A DNA stretch of 64,000 nucleotides. Origin: Clitoria ternatea (taxonomy: Eukaryota; Streptophyta; Magnoliopsida; Fabales; Fabaceae). Shown here one piece after another: positions 1 through 11,855 of the stretch (the stretch's first letter is position 1; every line of letters begins with the position of its first letter). Location of the stretch: positions 125,164,001 to 125,228,000 of the forward strand of contig CM075672.1 of NCBI GenBank assembly GCA_037962975.1, given 5' to 3'. The notes below the pieces were generated by a model that was not told the origin of the DNA, made no database searches, and was given only the letters and a program-made list of their open reading frames with translations. Both the position numbers and the translations under genes were made by a program.

Positions 1-2215
1 GATAATTTAACCGATGGTGTGGGATCCATTAAGTCATATACGAACACAACATAGGTTAATAGTCGACGAAATTACGAGTGAGATAAAATTAAAAGAAAAT
101 GTAAAACTTTCCCTTTCTCCTCTTCTCTTTGTCTGGAATTTTCCCCCCTTCATTCTATAATCTATTGCCCAAAGGTTAAAAGGAAATGGAGGACTTATGG
201 TCAATGGCTTAGTGCACCATATTAACCAATGGTCTAGGACTAATTTTATAACATCTCTCCCCTTTTTTTCTTTAATCTTTGGTGCCTTCTTCTCCCCTCC
301 ACTCTCATTTGCTTTTTTTTTTCTTCCTTATACCCCATAACTGTCCCCTCCTCTAGCCTCTCTTTGTATAATTTCCACTCAAATCACTTGGTGCTTCTTG
401 ATTAATGGAGCTTTAAAGGTAATCTTGGGTAAGTTATGAACCATCCTCTCCTCTTTCTCTACTTCAAATTTGTTTTCCCTTAAGCTTGGGTAATAGGTAT
501 GAACCCATTCATATTTATTGATTCTATTCAATGTTTTAAGGTTCTAAGAGCTTAATGGTGGTAGATTGGATGTTGTTAAGATGAAATAAGCATGTGGGAA
601 TATAAACCCTAGGTTGGAGGGATTGAACTTGAGTTTTGGTGGTGAATATATGTAATACAAATTTTGGGGGTAATTTTATGCTTGAAATGGTGATTGGAAA
701 TTAATGGGGTTATTGTTTGGTGGAAACCCTAAGTTAGGAATTAGGGATTTTTCTAAAACTTGAGAAAATTAAAGGAATTATTGTCATGAGAATGATTCCT
801 ATATATGGAAATGAATTGTTGATGATGGATATTAATGATTAGTGTTAGGAATTTGAGGAAGTCAATAAAGTATGCTAATGCCTTGAGTTATTAGGTTTGG
901 TGCATGTTGTATTTTAGTAGTGTTGACATGATAAATTAGAATGATGTATTTTGAGACCTTGGAGACCCATTAATGATGATGGGTGATATGTTTTATGTGG
1001 TTGTAAACCATTAGATTATAGAGAATCTTGGTTAGTGGGAAGGAATTCCTGAAACCTAATAAGAGAAAAAATTGATGTTTGTGACATGTATCATACATGT
1101 TAAGAATCCTAAATATGATATTGTGTATTTAAAATTTGAGGCAATGTCCTGATATGTGAAATTGATTATGCTTAAATGTGTTAAATGTAGGATCAATCCT
1201 GAACAACGAGGTGAGACTATCAAATTGAACAAATTACTTCTCTTGTGGTAGAAGAGGAGTTATATATTCTAAATGCATGAATTAGAAATGTTGATGAATG
1301 TTGTATTGTGTTATGAATCATATTTGCCTTACTTTGGTTGTGGTGTTATGATGTAATGAATAATTTGATGTTTGTTGTATTGGCAAATATGTTAATAATT
1401 TGGAATATATGTGGTGTTTGTCATGGTGAAATTTGTATATATGTTGTTATGTGTCACAATGATGACGATGGTGTGCAAGACCTCGTATTTCACCACTAAT
1501 GATGACGATGATGTTTATTAATGAAAGTGATAAAAAGATGTTGTGTAAAATACCCATGAATAGTATTAGAAGTTGATATTTATTGTTGTAATGCCATTGT
1601 GGTAATAAATGAAGTTAAATTGATAAAAATGATATAAATGCCATACATAAAAATCTTAAAACAATGGCAATACTTGAATAACCTAAAATCCACTAAATGA
1701 AGGTGGTTGTGATGATGATGATAAATGATTTGATGAGTGGCATGGTAGGATACATAGTGTAAGATTTCATATGTTTTACATCTGCATTACATTGCATATG
1801 TTTTACATCTGTATTACATCCTTGACATATTTGCATAGCTTCCCGTGTGGAATGTTAGGGGTTCCTCCAGTTGGCCCAATTGGAGAAGGGCTCTGTACAT
1901 AAGCATTTGTTTACCCTAGTGATTCAGTTGTGGAATCATGAAGCTGCCCATGCTTAATCATGAGGGATTGTATATGGTTGACCCGGTGGGGGTGGCTCTT
2001 TGAAGAACAAGTGTCCCTATTGGTCTTGTTGGATCATAGCTGCCATGGCATGGTTCATGGTTGGCCCATAACATCAGTTTTATGTTGATGTTGTTTATCA
2101 CCGTCATGGTGAAAATAACTGATGTTGCATGATGGGGGTGCGATTTGGTTTTGATGACATTAAGATTTGGAATCATTCGCATAGTGTGAATGGAGTTCAA
2201 ATTCTAAAATATGAT
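1..2215 (+). repeat. Long LTR-like repeat, left copy
   Basis: No protein-coding signal is seen. The stretch from about 1690 to 2200 is recognisably the reverse complement of 60400-61060, sharing a gatgatgatg block, a gtggcat..taggat block, a gcattacat block and a gttagggg..ttcc block. Blocks resembling aaaccctaggttgga and aaaccctaag near 600 and 725 also recur inverted at 63500-63650. The two window ends therefore hold divergent copies of one long repeat in opposite orientation. Size and style suggest a long LTR of a Ty3/gypsy element, but the left edge lies outside the window. The small open frames here look like chance. Confidence 0.6.
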
Positions 2216-2218
2216 AAT

Positions 2219-2638
2219 CTCGCTAAAGCAAGTAAAATCTCGCTCAAGCGAGAGGGTGATGCATAAATTTTTTGCTCTCTGGACTATCTTCACTCAAGCG
2301 AGGGTATCCTTACTAAAACGAGAGTCAGAGGTTTCAATTTCGCTCTTTGCTCACTCAAGTGAGGCTTGAGCATGAAGTTGGGGTGAGATTCTATGATATT
2401 TTCAGTCTAACAAGGAGTGTCTCACTTAAGCAAAAATGTAATGTTTGATTCTATGAGATTTTTGCTCAAGCGAAGGGTGTCTCACCCAAGCAAAAATGAA
2501 AGATTAGATTCTGTGATATTTTTGCTCAAGAGAGAGTTATCTCGCTTAAGAAAAAATATGAGGGTCTGATTCTGGATCCTGTTCACTCAAGCGAGTCTGA
2601 GCTCGCTCAAGTGAGAGGTAGGGTCTCGTTCAAGCGAT
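2219..2638. repeat. Paired-dyad array 1, motif CTCGCTCAAGCGAG
   Basis: Fourteen copies, some degenerate, of a 14-bp near-palindrome with arms CTCGCT/AGCGAG start at 2219, 2239, 2289, 2309, 2350, 2401, 2421, 2461, 2481, 2521, 2541, 2582, 2602 and 2625. Spacings are 20, 50, 20, 41, 51, 20, 40, 20, 40, 20, 41, 20 and 23 bp, so most copies form pairs two helical turns apart. The array ends about 130 bp before a TATA box. Role unknown; a binding array in an LTR U3 region is the best guess. Confidence 0.85.
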
Positions 2639-2765
2639 ACTATTAGGATTGAAATTCTTGGTTTTTCTTCATTGTTTTGGATCTCTTCTCATATCTTCAT
2701 ATATGGGAAGAGATGATGCCCTATATACACATTCTTTCTTCTACTATACAATTATTTCTTCCATG

Positions 2766-2773
2766 TATATAAG
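2766..2773 (+). promoter_or_regulatory. TATA box downstream of dyad array 1
   Basis: TATATAAG lies in a CT-rich context typical of plant core promoters. It is 128 bp after the last dyad and about 185 bp before the apparent repeat end near 2959. This fits an LTR promoter reading rightward. Confidence 0.45.
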
Positions 2774-2959
2774 TAAGGGCTCTTCTCTTCGATCCACTTC
2801 TTTTATTTCTTTAAAATCGTGGCCTCCAACTTTCCATGGTTTGGGTCTTGATGTAAGTTGATGTTGTGGGGATTTTAATCCCAAAAAATTTATTCGTATT
2901 TTTATTGATTATTTGTGTTTACTTCAGGATTTGGATCTGGGGAATCAGGGCGCCACAAC
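2774..2959 (+). repeat. Probable 3' end (R/U5) of the left LTR-like repeat
   Basis: The end, with ggatttggatctgggg followed by a terminal CACAACA, resembles the inverted end at 59278 (ggattcgag followed by GGGGTGTTATA). Coding remnants of another retroelement begin directly after it. The boundary is approximate. Confidence 0.4.
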
Positions 2960-2989
2960 AATCCTAGCTTAGATTAAGTAGGGAGAGAA

Positions 2990-3690
2990 AGAGTCTCTAA
3001 AATATTTCCTCAAGTGCTTATACAAGGAAGCCATTATGGTACTTGATCTAACTAAAGCTGTTCAGCTTCATACATTAAGGCTCTACAACTGAAGTAAGTG
3101 TTTTCCTTTTCTTTAGCAAAGGGTCCGTCCTAGACTTTTAAGGAGTTTTAGAAGAAGGCCACTAAGTACGTCAGCATTGAGACGTATCTGTAGGCCACAA
3201 CAACAAAGAATTCCCCAGAACCCACCTCGTCCTTAAAGGAAAATGAGAAACAAAAGTTTGAGAAGACACCTCAAAAAGAAAGAAGTAGGGACACTAAAAC
3301 TCATTCTCAGGATAAGGATGTGTTCAATTTTGATCATTACGCCCATCTCAATACCATTACGCCCTACGAGTTCCATGAGCAATCCAGTCATGCAACTAAG
3401 GAATACAGACAGTTGAAGGACATTATTGGAGTTCCTATCAAAGAAGGAAAGCTGAAGCAATAGCTCCTTAAGAATAAATCTTACGATGAGCCATATCAGA
3501 CTAAGAAAAAAAGAAGAGATTGATCTTTTAACAATGATGATGAGAAAGGCCAGAAAAGATTCATCACGGTCGAAAAGTAGAATGTGCATGTGGTGGAGGT
3601 GTTCAATGAAAAGGAAGATATATACCCTATCCACCTTAAAAGGAAAAAGAGAGGTGATTTAGATGATTGCTAGAAGAGGTGTGTCTAACA
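2990..3690 (+). pseudogene. gag C-terminal remnant (Tat lineage)
   Basis: Broken frames give a charged Lys/Glu/Asp-rich segment with Tat-type Gag C-terminal features. The clearest is a stretch reading IKEGKLKQ followed by a stop, resembling the IKxGxLRxF element of Tat Gag just before the protease. No zinc knuckle could be read. The minus-strand frame over the same bases is a shadow. Identification rests on position before the protease and on composition, so it is moderate only. Confidence 0.45.
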
Positions 3691-3779
3691 CCACAAGGAA
3701 GAATTACCTTAGAAAGATCATGTTAATTTAGAATAAGAAGAATAATAGACCCTTTAAGGATGGTGTCCATAATCCTCCC

Positions 3780-4160
3780 ATTTCCTTTTCTGATGATGAC
3801 TTCAGCCCTACCATCCCTGGTGGAGATGACATAGTGGTCATAGTGGTTGTTATAGCCAACATGGATGTGAAACGACTTTTAATCGACTAGGGGACTTCTT
3901 GTGATGTAATTTTTTATGATTGGTTTAAGAAAACAAGTTTAACCGATAAGGACTTACAACTCTATATGCAAAACTTAACAATGTTCAGTGGAGCAAAACA
4001 ACCCATCAAGGGGTACCTAAACACAAGGATCATAGGGAGGCCCATCCTCAATGCCATGGAAGCAATTGTTTCAACCCCATATATGCTCATTAAATTTGCT
4101 GATAAAGAGAATAAAGTATCTTCAGTTTGGGGTAACCAAGAGATGGCCTAGTATTGCTCC
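3780..4160 (+). pseudogene. Retroviral-type aspartic protease remnant
   Basis: The frame from about 3780 reads a Tat-type protease. VKRLLID, a stop in place of the next residue, then GTSCDVIFYD corresponds to the catalytic D-x-G-[ST] region in which Tat elements carry DxGSSAD. It is followed by a flap-like segment (SGAKQPIKGYLNTR) and a hydrophobic end. A 61-residue open stretch (3966-4151) covers the second half. The stop inside the active-site triplet makes it non-functional. Reverse transcriptase sequence follows within 100 bp. Confidence 0.7.
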
Positions 4161-4219
4161 AATTTAAGTTTGAGAAATCTTATATTTTTCTTGGCTCTTC
4201 AATATGGTAATGGTCTAGA

Positions 4220-5330
4220 AGTCCAATGGCAAATGGAGAATATGCATAGACTACATCAACCTCAACTGATATTTCCCCAAGAACCAATATCCCCTCCCAA
4301 GCATTGATTAAATGGTAGATGATTCATCTGGTTATCAATCCCTATTCCTTATGGATTCTTACTTAAACTATAACCAGATCTTGATGTGGGACCTAGAAAA
4401 TACTACCTTCATGAATGGCAAAGGTGTGCTCTACTACATTGTCATGTCGTTTGGTCTCAAGAACATTATTGCTACCTACCAACAAATGATTGATAAGGTC
4501 CTTAAAGAAATACGCACCAAGTTGGTAGAGGTCTACATCAACAATATCATAGCGAAGACTCTGACTAGTGGTGATCACAAAGCTGATCTCAAATATTTTT
4601 AAAAGATTGAAAGCATACAACATGTGACTCAATTCCCTTAAATATACCTTTGTTGTACCTAAATTATAGTTCTTAGGATTTATGCTAACCTAGAAGAGGA
4701 TTGAAGTCAATCCATACAAGTGTGAAGTTATTTAGGAGCTACAGAGCCCTAAGAGCCTCAAGGGCATCCAGTCATTGACTGATAAAATTGTAGTCTTGGC
4801 TAGGTTCATGCCTAAGATGGCACATCAGTTACTCCCTTTGTAAAAAATCTTAAAGAAAAATAAGAAGTATGAATAGGGCAAGGAGCAAGAGACGATACTC
4901 ATGAGCTTAAAGGACGTTCTAGCCAGGCCACCAATATTAGTAAGACATGACCCCAGTGAAAAATTGATTGTTTATTAGTTTATTTCAGATGAGGCTCTAG
5001 GCATAGTCCTAGTAAAAGAAACCCTAGGGAGGGGGACAACATCCAGTATACCTTATTGGGAAAACACTTTAAGGAGTCAAGCTCCGATATCATAAAATTA
5101 AGAAAACAACATTGGCTGTAATTTGAGTATCCCAGGGATTGAGGCCATACTTTCATTCCTATCCAATTATGGTCTACATTGATCTACCGTTGAGGATAGT
5201 GTTGTTCAAACCTGATTTTGTAGGAAGGATGATCAAATAGGCCATTGAATTATTAGAATTTGATATCACATACGAGCCTAGACGTGCTATCAAAGTTCGA
5301 GTCTAGTTGATTTTATTACCGAGTTAATAG
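4220..5330 (+). pseudogene. Reverse transcriptase and RNase H remnant
   Basis: From 4220 the broken frames give the RT entry segment (CIDYINLN-like), the substrate-binding block around SYLNYNQI, and the VMSFGLKN block equivalent to the MPFGLKN motif of gypsy RTs. The usual Y-x-D-D motif is changed to VYINNII, so both catalytic aspartates are lost. RNase H traces with a DEALG-like element follow near 4990 and run to about 5330. The longest clean stretch is 96 residues (4312-4602). Stops and frame changes recur elsewhere. Confidence 0.75.
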
Positions 5331-5339
5331 GAGAAAACC

Positions 5340-5770
5340 CTAAGAGCAAGTGTTCATATTGGACGGTGGTCATGGATCAGTCATCAAACAATAAGGGGTT
5401 TGGAGTCGTTGTTGTAGTCGAGAGTGATGATGAGGTTCACATCAAAATCTCCTTGAGATTTTATTTCAAGACTTCTAGCAACCAAATCGAATACGAAGCA
5501 TGTTTAGCCAAATTATGTGTCGTTATAGATGTCAGAGTAAAAAAGGTCACACTTTATGGAAACTCTTAGCTAGTCATCTCCTAGGTGCCAAAGGAATACC
5601 TAGCCAATAAGCCATTGTTGTAGCAATACTTGGTTAGAGTGAATAAGCTAAAAGCAAAATTCAAGTAGATTAAATTTAGGCATGTCCTAATAGAGGATAA
5701 CGTTCGGGTCAATGTCCTGTCCAGGTTGGCAAGCACCAAAAAAGTAGGATATCTAGAGCACTCTCATAGA
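5340..5770 (+). pseudogene. Second (archaeal-type) RNase H remnant
   Basis: A frame reading WTVVMDQSSNNKGFGV, then FDFKTS-like and QAEYEA-like blocks (here FYFKTSSNQIEYEACLA), is the Tat-lineage additional RNase H. The three acidic positions D, E and D are still partly visible. It continues through stops to a SRLAST segment near 5735. A 67-residue open piece spans 5366-5569. This second RNase H is the main reason for assigning the block to the Tat lineage. Confidence 0.75.
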
Positions 5771-5989
5771 GCCAACCATAACAATTACCCCTTAAATTTT
5801 AGCAATCAATTCATATGTCTTCAATAAAACATCATAGGTGGCTTTTATCATCTAGTATATGGTGAATGACCAGCTATTAACAGACTCCTTAGAAAAGAAA
5901 AAGTTAAAGAATAAATTTCTTCATTTCATAGTAGTGGATATTATACTATTCAAAAGATGCATATCAATTCCATGTTTAAAAATATTAAA

Positions 5990-6560
5990 ATAAGAATGAA
6001 ACCGGTGAGGTGACGAATGAGGTGCATGAAGGGCAATGTGGGCACCATATCGGTAGTAGAAGCTTCATGAGGAAAATTCTAAGGGTTGATTATTAGTGGC
6101 CCATCATGAAGAAAGACACGAAGGAGTATGTAAATAAGTGTGACATCTGCCAGAAGTTAACCAATTTACACCACACACCGATAGAAGAGCTATTCACATC
6201 GAGTATACCCTAGCCCTTTTACAAATGAGGCCTCAATATTCTAAGACCTTTCCCTATTGCTCTTGGCTGTATTAAGTACCTAATAATCGAGGTGGACCAT
6301 TTCACCAACTGGATGAAGGCTGAGGTTGTTATTCACATCACATTGTCCCAAACCAAATGATTGATGTACAAGAATATCATTTAAGGTTCAATGTCCCTGA
6401 GAGAATTGTCACTGACAATAACACCCAGTTTAATTTAAAAAGTTCATAGAACTATTGGAGGGGTTGTAAACCACTCAAGTGTTCTCTTTAGTTGAACATC
6501 CCTAAAGAAATATCTAGGCCATAGTGGCTAATAGAGAAATCCTTAAAGGATTGAAGAAAA
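5990..6560 (+). pseudogene. Integrase remnant (Tat lineage)
   Basis: The zinc-binding HHCC module is visible as a GQCGHHIGSR-like segment followed by CDICQKL. The catalytic core shows VDHFTNWMKAE (first aspartate region) and a degraded TDNNTQF (second aspartate). The glutamate region and C-terminus are frameshifted. Stops occur about every 30-60 codons. The remnant ends where the next LTR begins. Confidence 0.7.
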
Positions 6561-6567
6561 GGCTTGG

Positions 6568-7286
6568 TGATATGAGGACCTAGCCCATTGGGCCTCCTTT
6601 GGGCCATCTTTGGGTTTTACCATTACCTTGTGAATATTTTAGTAATCTTTTTATTTGTTTAGAAATTAATTAGGATTCGGAATTAGGTTTTAGTTTGGGC
6701 CTTGTATGGCAATTTTGTTTTAAGCCACTATTATGCCTTGTAGTTTACACCTTTTTACTTTTAGGCTTGTATTGGGCCAATTTTTGAAGGCAATAGAGAT
6801 TGAGCCTTAGAGCTTCCTTAAGGCCCATGGTATGGCCAAAATTCTCAAGGAGGTATATATACCTCATTTCCTTTGTATTTCATTCATTCTTGAATCATAA
6901 TTGAATTTTTAGTGAGATAAAGTATGACCTCTATTTAGAAACATAAGCATTTAACTCTCCCTTTTATGTTTCTTATCATTTGGGACTCCCCCCACAGGTG
7001 GTGAAACCTCCTTTACCTTATCTCTCCTTCCTTAAGAGTGGCAGCACCTTTACCCACACTTGCCTCTCCATTGTTCCACTTCTCCTTTCCTAATTCTCTA
7101 AGCTTAGATCTAGGTTTTTCCATCACATAATCCATCATTTCCACACCTATAACATCTCATCTAGAACCTTATCTACACATATTCATCACTTGTTCATCAA
7201 GATTTGGAGCTCTCTTGGTTAGATCTAGAACGATTTAAGAGGAAGATCCACCTCTCCTTTAGGAATTTAAAGAAATTCCTACATCA
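6568..7286 (+). mobile_element. 5' LTR of chromovirus-like element (+)
   Basis: About 719 bp from TGATATGAGGACC to ACATCA. The start matches the 674-bp LTR starts at 46362 and 52477 (TGATGAGGACATAGCC), and the end gives the same catCA|tttggt junction as 47035. It contains several TGGGCC/GGCCCA elements and a TATA-like aggtatatatacc near 6850. A primer-binding-like site, a long leader and a gag ORF follow. The matching 3' LTR is not in the window. Confidence 0.7.
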
Positions 7287-7304
7287 TTTGGTGTCTAGAG
7301 TCTC
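7287..7304 (+). other. Primer-binding-site-like sequence
   Basis: TTTGGTGTCTAGAG lies immediately after the LTR CA end, where a tRNA primer site is expected. Only the TGGT core fits the usual initiator-Met type (TGGTATCAGAGC). The equivalent site at 47036 reads TGGTATCA and matches better. Confidence 0.4.
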
Positions 7305-9439
7305 AACCTCTTTCTTTCTTTTTTTTAGATCTATTCCATTATATTTTATATTCTAACTTTTAGTTTCATACTTGTAATCTCCTCTTCAATAGCTTTCTTT
7401 TGACATATCATATGTGAAAATCTAAAAATATTTTAAAAAATTATGAAAACTTAAATCTTAGATCTACTCTTCTTGCTTTGGAATTTCATAAACTTGCTTC
7501 ACAAGTGTTGTTTCTGCATATGATCGTGACATAACCTGAAAATTTCATTCAATTTGAAGAGAAAAAATTTAGTCAAAGTTGTTGACTATTGATTGCCTTG
7601 TTGAAGTTACCTTGTGTTCTTGTCCTTGTTATACCTTTTCTTGCATATTGTGTTCCATTTGTATGATTTTAGTATTTTAAAGTCATTTTCCAAAATTGAA
7701 TATATAATCTATTAGTGTCATCCATGTGTTTATGAAAATGTTTAGGGTTTATAGCTTCTAGTATTGTTGTTCTAGGCTTTGGAGCTTGTGTCCTTAAGTT
7801 TCTAGGTGTTTTGTTTTATATTTGCTTTGGTTTTAGGTGTTGGATTCTTAGACACTTTATGAACATTTAGTGAAGTGTCTCACAAGCTCCTTGTTGTGTC
7901 TTAATTCACCTCACTTCAAGGTGAAAATTGTTGCTCATTATCTCTTATAGGTTGTTGGCATTTTCCTAGGGTGTGTATCTAGTTTTATTTTTAATTTCCA
8001 GCACCTTTGGTCAATCTTTTGCATGCTGTAATTTGTTCCATTTTATTGTGTTTCATGTCATTTTCCCTTGCCTTCCATTGCATTTAATTGTTGGATGAAG
8101 ATGCTAGCATAAGTGCCACTTGTTACCTTCTTTTGTTGTTGTTTTTGTATACTTGATTGCAATTCTTTAGGACTATTTTAGTGCAGTAAGATACTAAAAA
8201 AATAGGGGGAAATCATTAAAAAATGAAAAGAAATTGTGCAAAAAAAAGGTTCGAAAGGTCCCTTAATTTGTGCATTAATTTGGGCCATTTCTTGACAAAA
8301 TTATGATAAAAAAAGTGTGTAACCCCTAGCGATTAAAAAAAAAGAATTTCAGCACCTTACATAATTTTTATGTAGTACCTAAAGGGATTGTCTTGTTTGG
8401 TTTAGTGCACATTTGTTGAAGAAAAAGGACTTGTGAAACTCATATAAAAAGATAGTGGTCTTGCTTGCACTCTAGAGTTTCTAGTTTGCATTTTTTGTGT
8501 GCCTGCTTTATTCTTGCACTTAATTTTTTGTTTGGTCTTCCTTGATTCTTTGTTTGTCACTTTTACATCTACTCTTGTTTGTACCTTCCTTATTTATACC
8601 TTTTCTTCCCTGTCATATTCTTGTTTGTCACTTTCTTAATTCCTTTGGCTTAGCTTTCTAATTGTGCTTTTCTTGCTTGTCTTTTTGATCTCTTAGTTTT
8701 GTCATTAGAGTATTTTACTTTATTGGCTTTCTTTAAGATTAGTCAAGTGAGGCATCACCTTTGGGTAGCATTTGGAGTGATTGAGATTGGATTAACCTAA
8801 GCAAAATCAAAGTTTAGAGAGCTTGGTTGGAGTGCAAACACCTTAGTAAGATTGGAGTGTAAACACTTTTCTTGTCTTCTCTTTTCTTTTTGTTTAACTA
8901 CATTTTGTGCTAACCTTTTCTTTGAGTTTCAAAGTTCTTTCCTTGCAACTTGGTGCCTTGCCTTGAACTTGGTGGAACTTTGAAGACATTGTATCTAGAG
9001 AGCACATTCTTGTAATAGCTTAGTAGTTACCTTTGTGTCTTTTATATTTCATTTTCTCCTTGTATTTTGGGAGCATAAAAAAATAGAATTATTTTAATTC
9101 ATTTTTCTTATTGCTTGTATTTAGACTTTGTGGACTTTGGACATTGGATTTTTAATTAGTTGACTAGGGTAGTGCACTTAAGTATTAGTTTCCTTTTGTA
9201 CAAAGTGACTAATTTTGTTTAATTGCTTTCTAGGTTAGTGTTGTGTGTTTCTTTGCATGCCAGGTTTAGTTTAATTTTTCCACATTCGACTAGTTTGTTT
9301 TACATGTTTTTCTTACTTGTTTTCTTGCTTACTTGTCTTGTTGTTTATTTTTTTAAGTTAGTTTCCCTTGAGTGACCGACAAGTATATCTTTCTTCTTTT
9401 TGAGCATATTTTCATTATAACATGTCATCATATATATAA

Positions 9440-9472
<33 letters not shown>

Positions 9473-9498
9473 TAGAGATCCTACCCCTACCCTCACAC
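7305..9498 (+). other. Untranslated leader of the chromovirus-like element
   Basis: About 2.2 kb of T-rich DNA between primer site and gag start, with no convincing coding. It resembles in composition and style the leader at 48617-51112 of the related element. It contains a TA/GA microsatellite near its end. Confidence 0.55.
9429..9474. repeat. (TA)n(GA)n microsatellite
   Basis: An alternating TA run merges into a GA run, about 45 bp in all, just upstream of the gag start. Confidence 0.9.
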
Positions 9499-10331
9499 AT
9501 GCGTCTTATCTTAGAAAAATTAAATAGCATGAATACACGACTAGATAATCTTGAGAATGGGGAGGAATGGGAAAGAACCACTAGGCATCGCCATATACTT
9601 AGACAAAGAAACAACAATGAAACTAGTGAAGTAGAAGATAGGCACCATAGGAGGCATCATCGACCTTAAGAGGAGGTGGGGCTTAAAGAGGTCAAATTTA
9701 AGGTACCCTTTTTCCATGGTAAAAGTGATGTAGAAACCTATCTTGATTGGGAGATGAGAGTATCAAACCAAAAATGACAAAAAGTTAGAGTTGCCACCCT
9801 TGCTTTCCAAAATTATACCCTTGTTTGGTGGACTCAACTTTGTAAGAAAATAAAACGAGATCATTTCCCACCCATTAATGAATGAGGTGACTTGAAAGCC
9901 TTATCAAGGAAGCAGTATGCCCTTTCCTGTTATAAGGGTGAGCTATTGGCCAAGCTCAATAAGCTTTCCCAAGGGTCTAAAAGTGTTGAGGACTATTACA
10001 AGGCTTTGAAAATGGCTATGATTAAGGCCAATGTTTAAGAGGATGAAGAAATCCTCATGCATAGATTTTTACATGGCCTTAATCATAATATAAAAAAAGA
10101 GTGGAACTTTTATCTGGTGGATATTGAGGAGTTACTTCATCAATTCATAAGATTAGAAGCTCAACTCAATGAGGGAGCCTCTTACTATAAAGGGGATTCT
10201 AAACCCTTTTAGACCTAAGTAGAAGGACAAAAAGTACCCCCTAAAAAAAGAAGGTAGTTAGAGAAAAGGTAGGGAGAATAAAATGGGCACTTCTTCTTCC
10301 AGAATTAAAAGTGAGGTTCATAAGGAGGGTC
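9499..10331 (+). pseudogene. gag remnant of chromovirus-like element
   Basis: Starting at an ATG reading MRLILEKLNS, the frame shows a coiled start (RLDNLEN, also found at 51113), then the Gag core with FFHGKSDVETYLDWEM, an aromatic VWWTQL block and SVEDYYKALKM. The RFLHGLN and DIEELLHQ blocks are shared with the minus-strand relative at 41427-41690. Stops interrupt it at several places. It ends abruptly where the Athila LTR starts, before any zinc knuckle. The pol half is not found elsewhere in the window in plus orientation. Confidence 0.75.
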
Positions 10332-11832
10332 TGATAGCCGTTGCGCAAGTATACTGTTTATCGAAGTAATAAAAAAATAATGGTTCCCACAAGGATTGTG
10401 CCCAAGTACTCATTTTAATAGTAATTCAATTATCTAGAAAATTTGTTCAATGATGCAAAAATGTAGTAAACTAAACGCTACAGCAAAATAGGGATAGACA
10501 ATAAAACTTTTTGGTTTAAATTGGATTGCACGATGGTTAACTTCTTGGGATTTAGGTGTGTGAATGAATTACATATTGATTTACCTAAGACCTTCTGTTT
10601 ATGAGTTAACGTTCTAAGGCGAGACTTCCTAAATTCGTTAACATTTTCCTCTCAAAACAACAATAACATGCTCAATTAATAAAGAACACCATTCGACTTA
10701 TTTCTTGAACTTATTAAGAATAGTGAAATCCCATTTAACCTCGAAATGTTATGCCCACTTTCATGATGCATAACCCTAAATTCAAATTCAGGCATTTCAA
10801 AACAATGGCTAATCTTTCAATTATCCTGATGTTCTAGGTTCAATTGGGTCTATCTCTAGATTATCAAAAGCTTTAAGCATGCACAGAATTTGAATAGAAA
10901 CCAAAATTCATAAACAGAACGGAGAAAGGTCATTCTATATATAATCATGTCACAATCCCTAATTCCTAAAATTTGAAATTAGTTACACATGCTAAATTTG
11001 ATATAATCCATAATAAACTCCATGTTTGGAGAAATATAAAAGCTCTCAAAATGAACTTTGAAAGAGTAGAAGAAAAAAGGGAAACCAGTTCTCACTCAGA
11101 AATCCCTTTGATCTTCTAAAACCCGATGTTAGATGCCAAGATCCTTCGTGTTTCTCTTCCAAAAACCTCTATAATTCTCTCCTTTTCGTTCTCTCTTTTC
11201 TCTATCCAAAACTCTATCCAAAACCCCCCTCAACTGCACCTAATATGCACCCTAAAAATTAGGAAACAGAGCTTCGTGGGGGTAAGCACGACCAGTGGTG
11301 GCAAACCACTGGCAGTGGTTTGGGGTCGGATGATCCAAATCATGCAAAATTCAATGTACATTGGCACCCGATGAAAACCACAGCCAGTAATGGGAAACCA
11401 TAGCCAATGGTTCTTTGACTCTTGATTTGAATTGCCACAGTGCCAACCACGGCCAGTGGTGGCTACTACTGGATGAACCTTTGCACAACAGAACCAACCA
11501 CGGCTAGTGATAGGAGACCACAGCCAGTGGTTGTCTTTTCCATTTGATCCTCTTGATTTTCTTTATTCTAGTGACAACCACTACCAGTGGTTTGTTCCAA
11601 CCTTGCCCTATCACACTACTAAGGTTCCCAAAGGCTTCTTCTTGTATCCTAGTAGCCATTTCTCATTAAAATGAACTTGAAACATCAATGGTTCTACAAA
11701 AATAGAGACAATCGAGTAGTCCATGTGGAACAAAATAAAAAAGACCAAGGAAAACGAGAGGAATAAAGGCAAAAATAGATAAAAACTACCATCTAAAAAC
11801 ACTCAAAAACAAGACAACATGCACACTTATCA
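10332..11832 (-). mobile_element. 3' LTR of the Athila element
   Basis: A 1501-bp block starts (plus strand) TGATAGCCGTTGCGCAAG and ends GCACACTTATCA, giving TGATAAG...CTATCA on the element's own strand. Its low-coordinate end contains gcaagta..gttcccacaaggattg, also found in diverged form at 47130-47190. Just inside the element lies a G-rich tract. On the minus strand the dyad array lies 240-550 bp from the LTR start, upstream of a TATA-like tatatata at about 10936-10945. Confidence 0.75.
11284..11592. repeat. Paired-dyad array 2, motif AACCACGGCCAGTGGTT
   Basis: Nine copies of a 17-bp near-palindrome (arms AACCAC/GTGGTT) start at 11284, 11304, 11376, 11396, 11445, 11464 (degenerate), 11496, 11516 and 11576. 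Spacings are 20, 72, 20, 49, 19, 32, 20 and 60 bp. The array lies in the promoter half of the Athila LTR. The same motif recurs at 15609-15972 inside the element. Confidence 0.85.
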
Positions 11833-11855
11833 AAATACCCCAAACTAAAACGTTG
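11833..11855 (-). other. Polypurine-tract region of the Athila element
   Basis: On the minus strand, AGTTTGGGGTATTT directly precedes the LTR start TGATAAGTG. A G-rich TTTGGGG tract at this place is typical of Athila-type elements and would prime plus-strand DNA synthesis. Confidence 0.55.

Larger units (their letters stand above)
2960..6567 (+). mobile_element. Decayed Ty3/gypsy element, Tat lineage
   Basis: Traces of gag, protease, reverse transcriptase, RNase H, a second RNase H and integrase follow in that order on the plus strand, all with many stops and frameshifts. A second RNase H domain between RNase H and integrase is the mark of the Tat lineage. No paired LTRs are seen, so this is an old internal remnant wedged between two LTR-like blocks. 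Confidence 0.8.

Noticed and set aside
1441..1560. gatgacgatgatg repeats as a satellite
   Set aside because: Only short, irregular trinucleotide-like repeats within the LTR-like repeat; no unit persists.
2219..2638. CRISPR-like array of regular repeats and spacers
   Set aside because: Plant nuclear context, degenerate palindromes of 14 bp, spacers far too short (6 bp) and no cas genes.
9345..9617. Minus-strand 90-codon frame with a Ser/Ile repeat
   Set aside because: It is antisense to the gag start and reads the TA/GA microsatellite.
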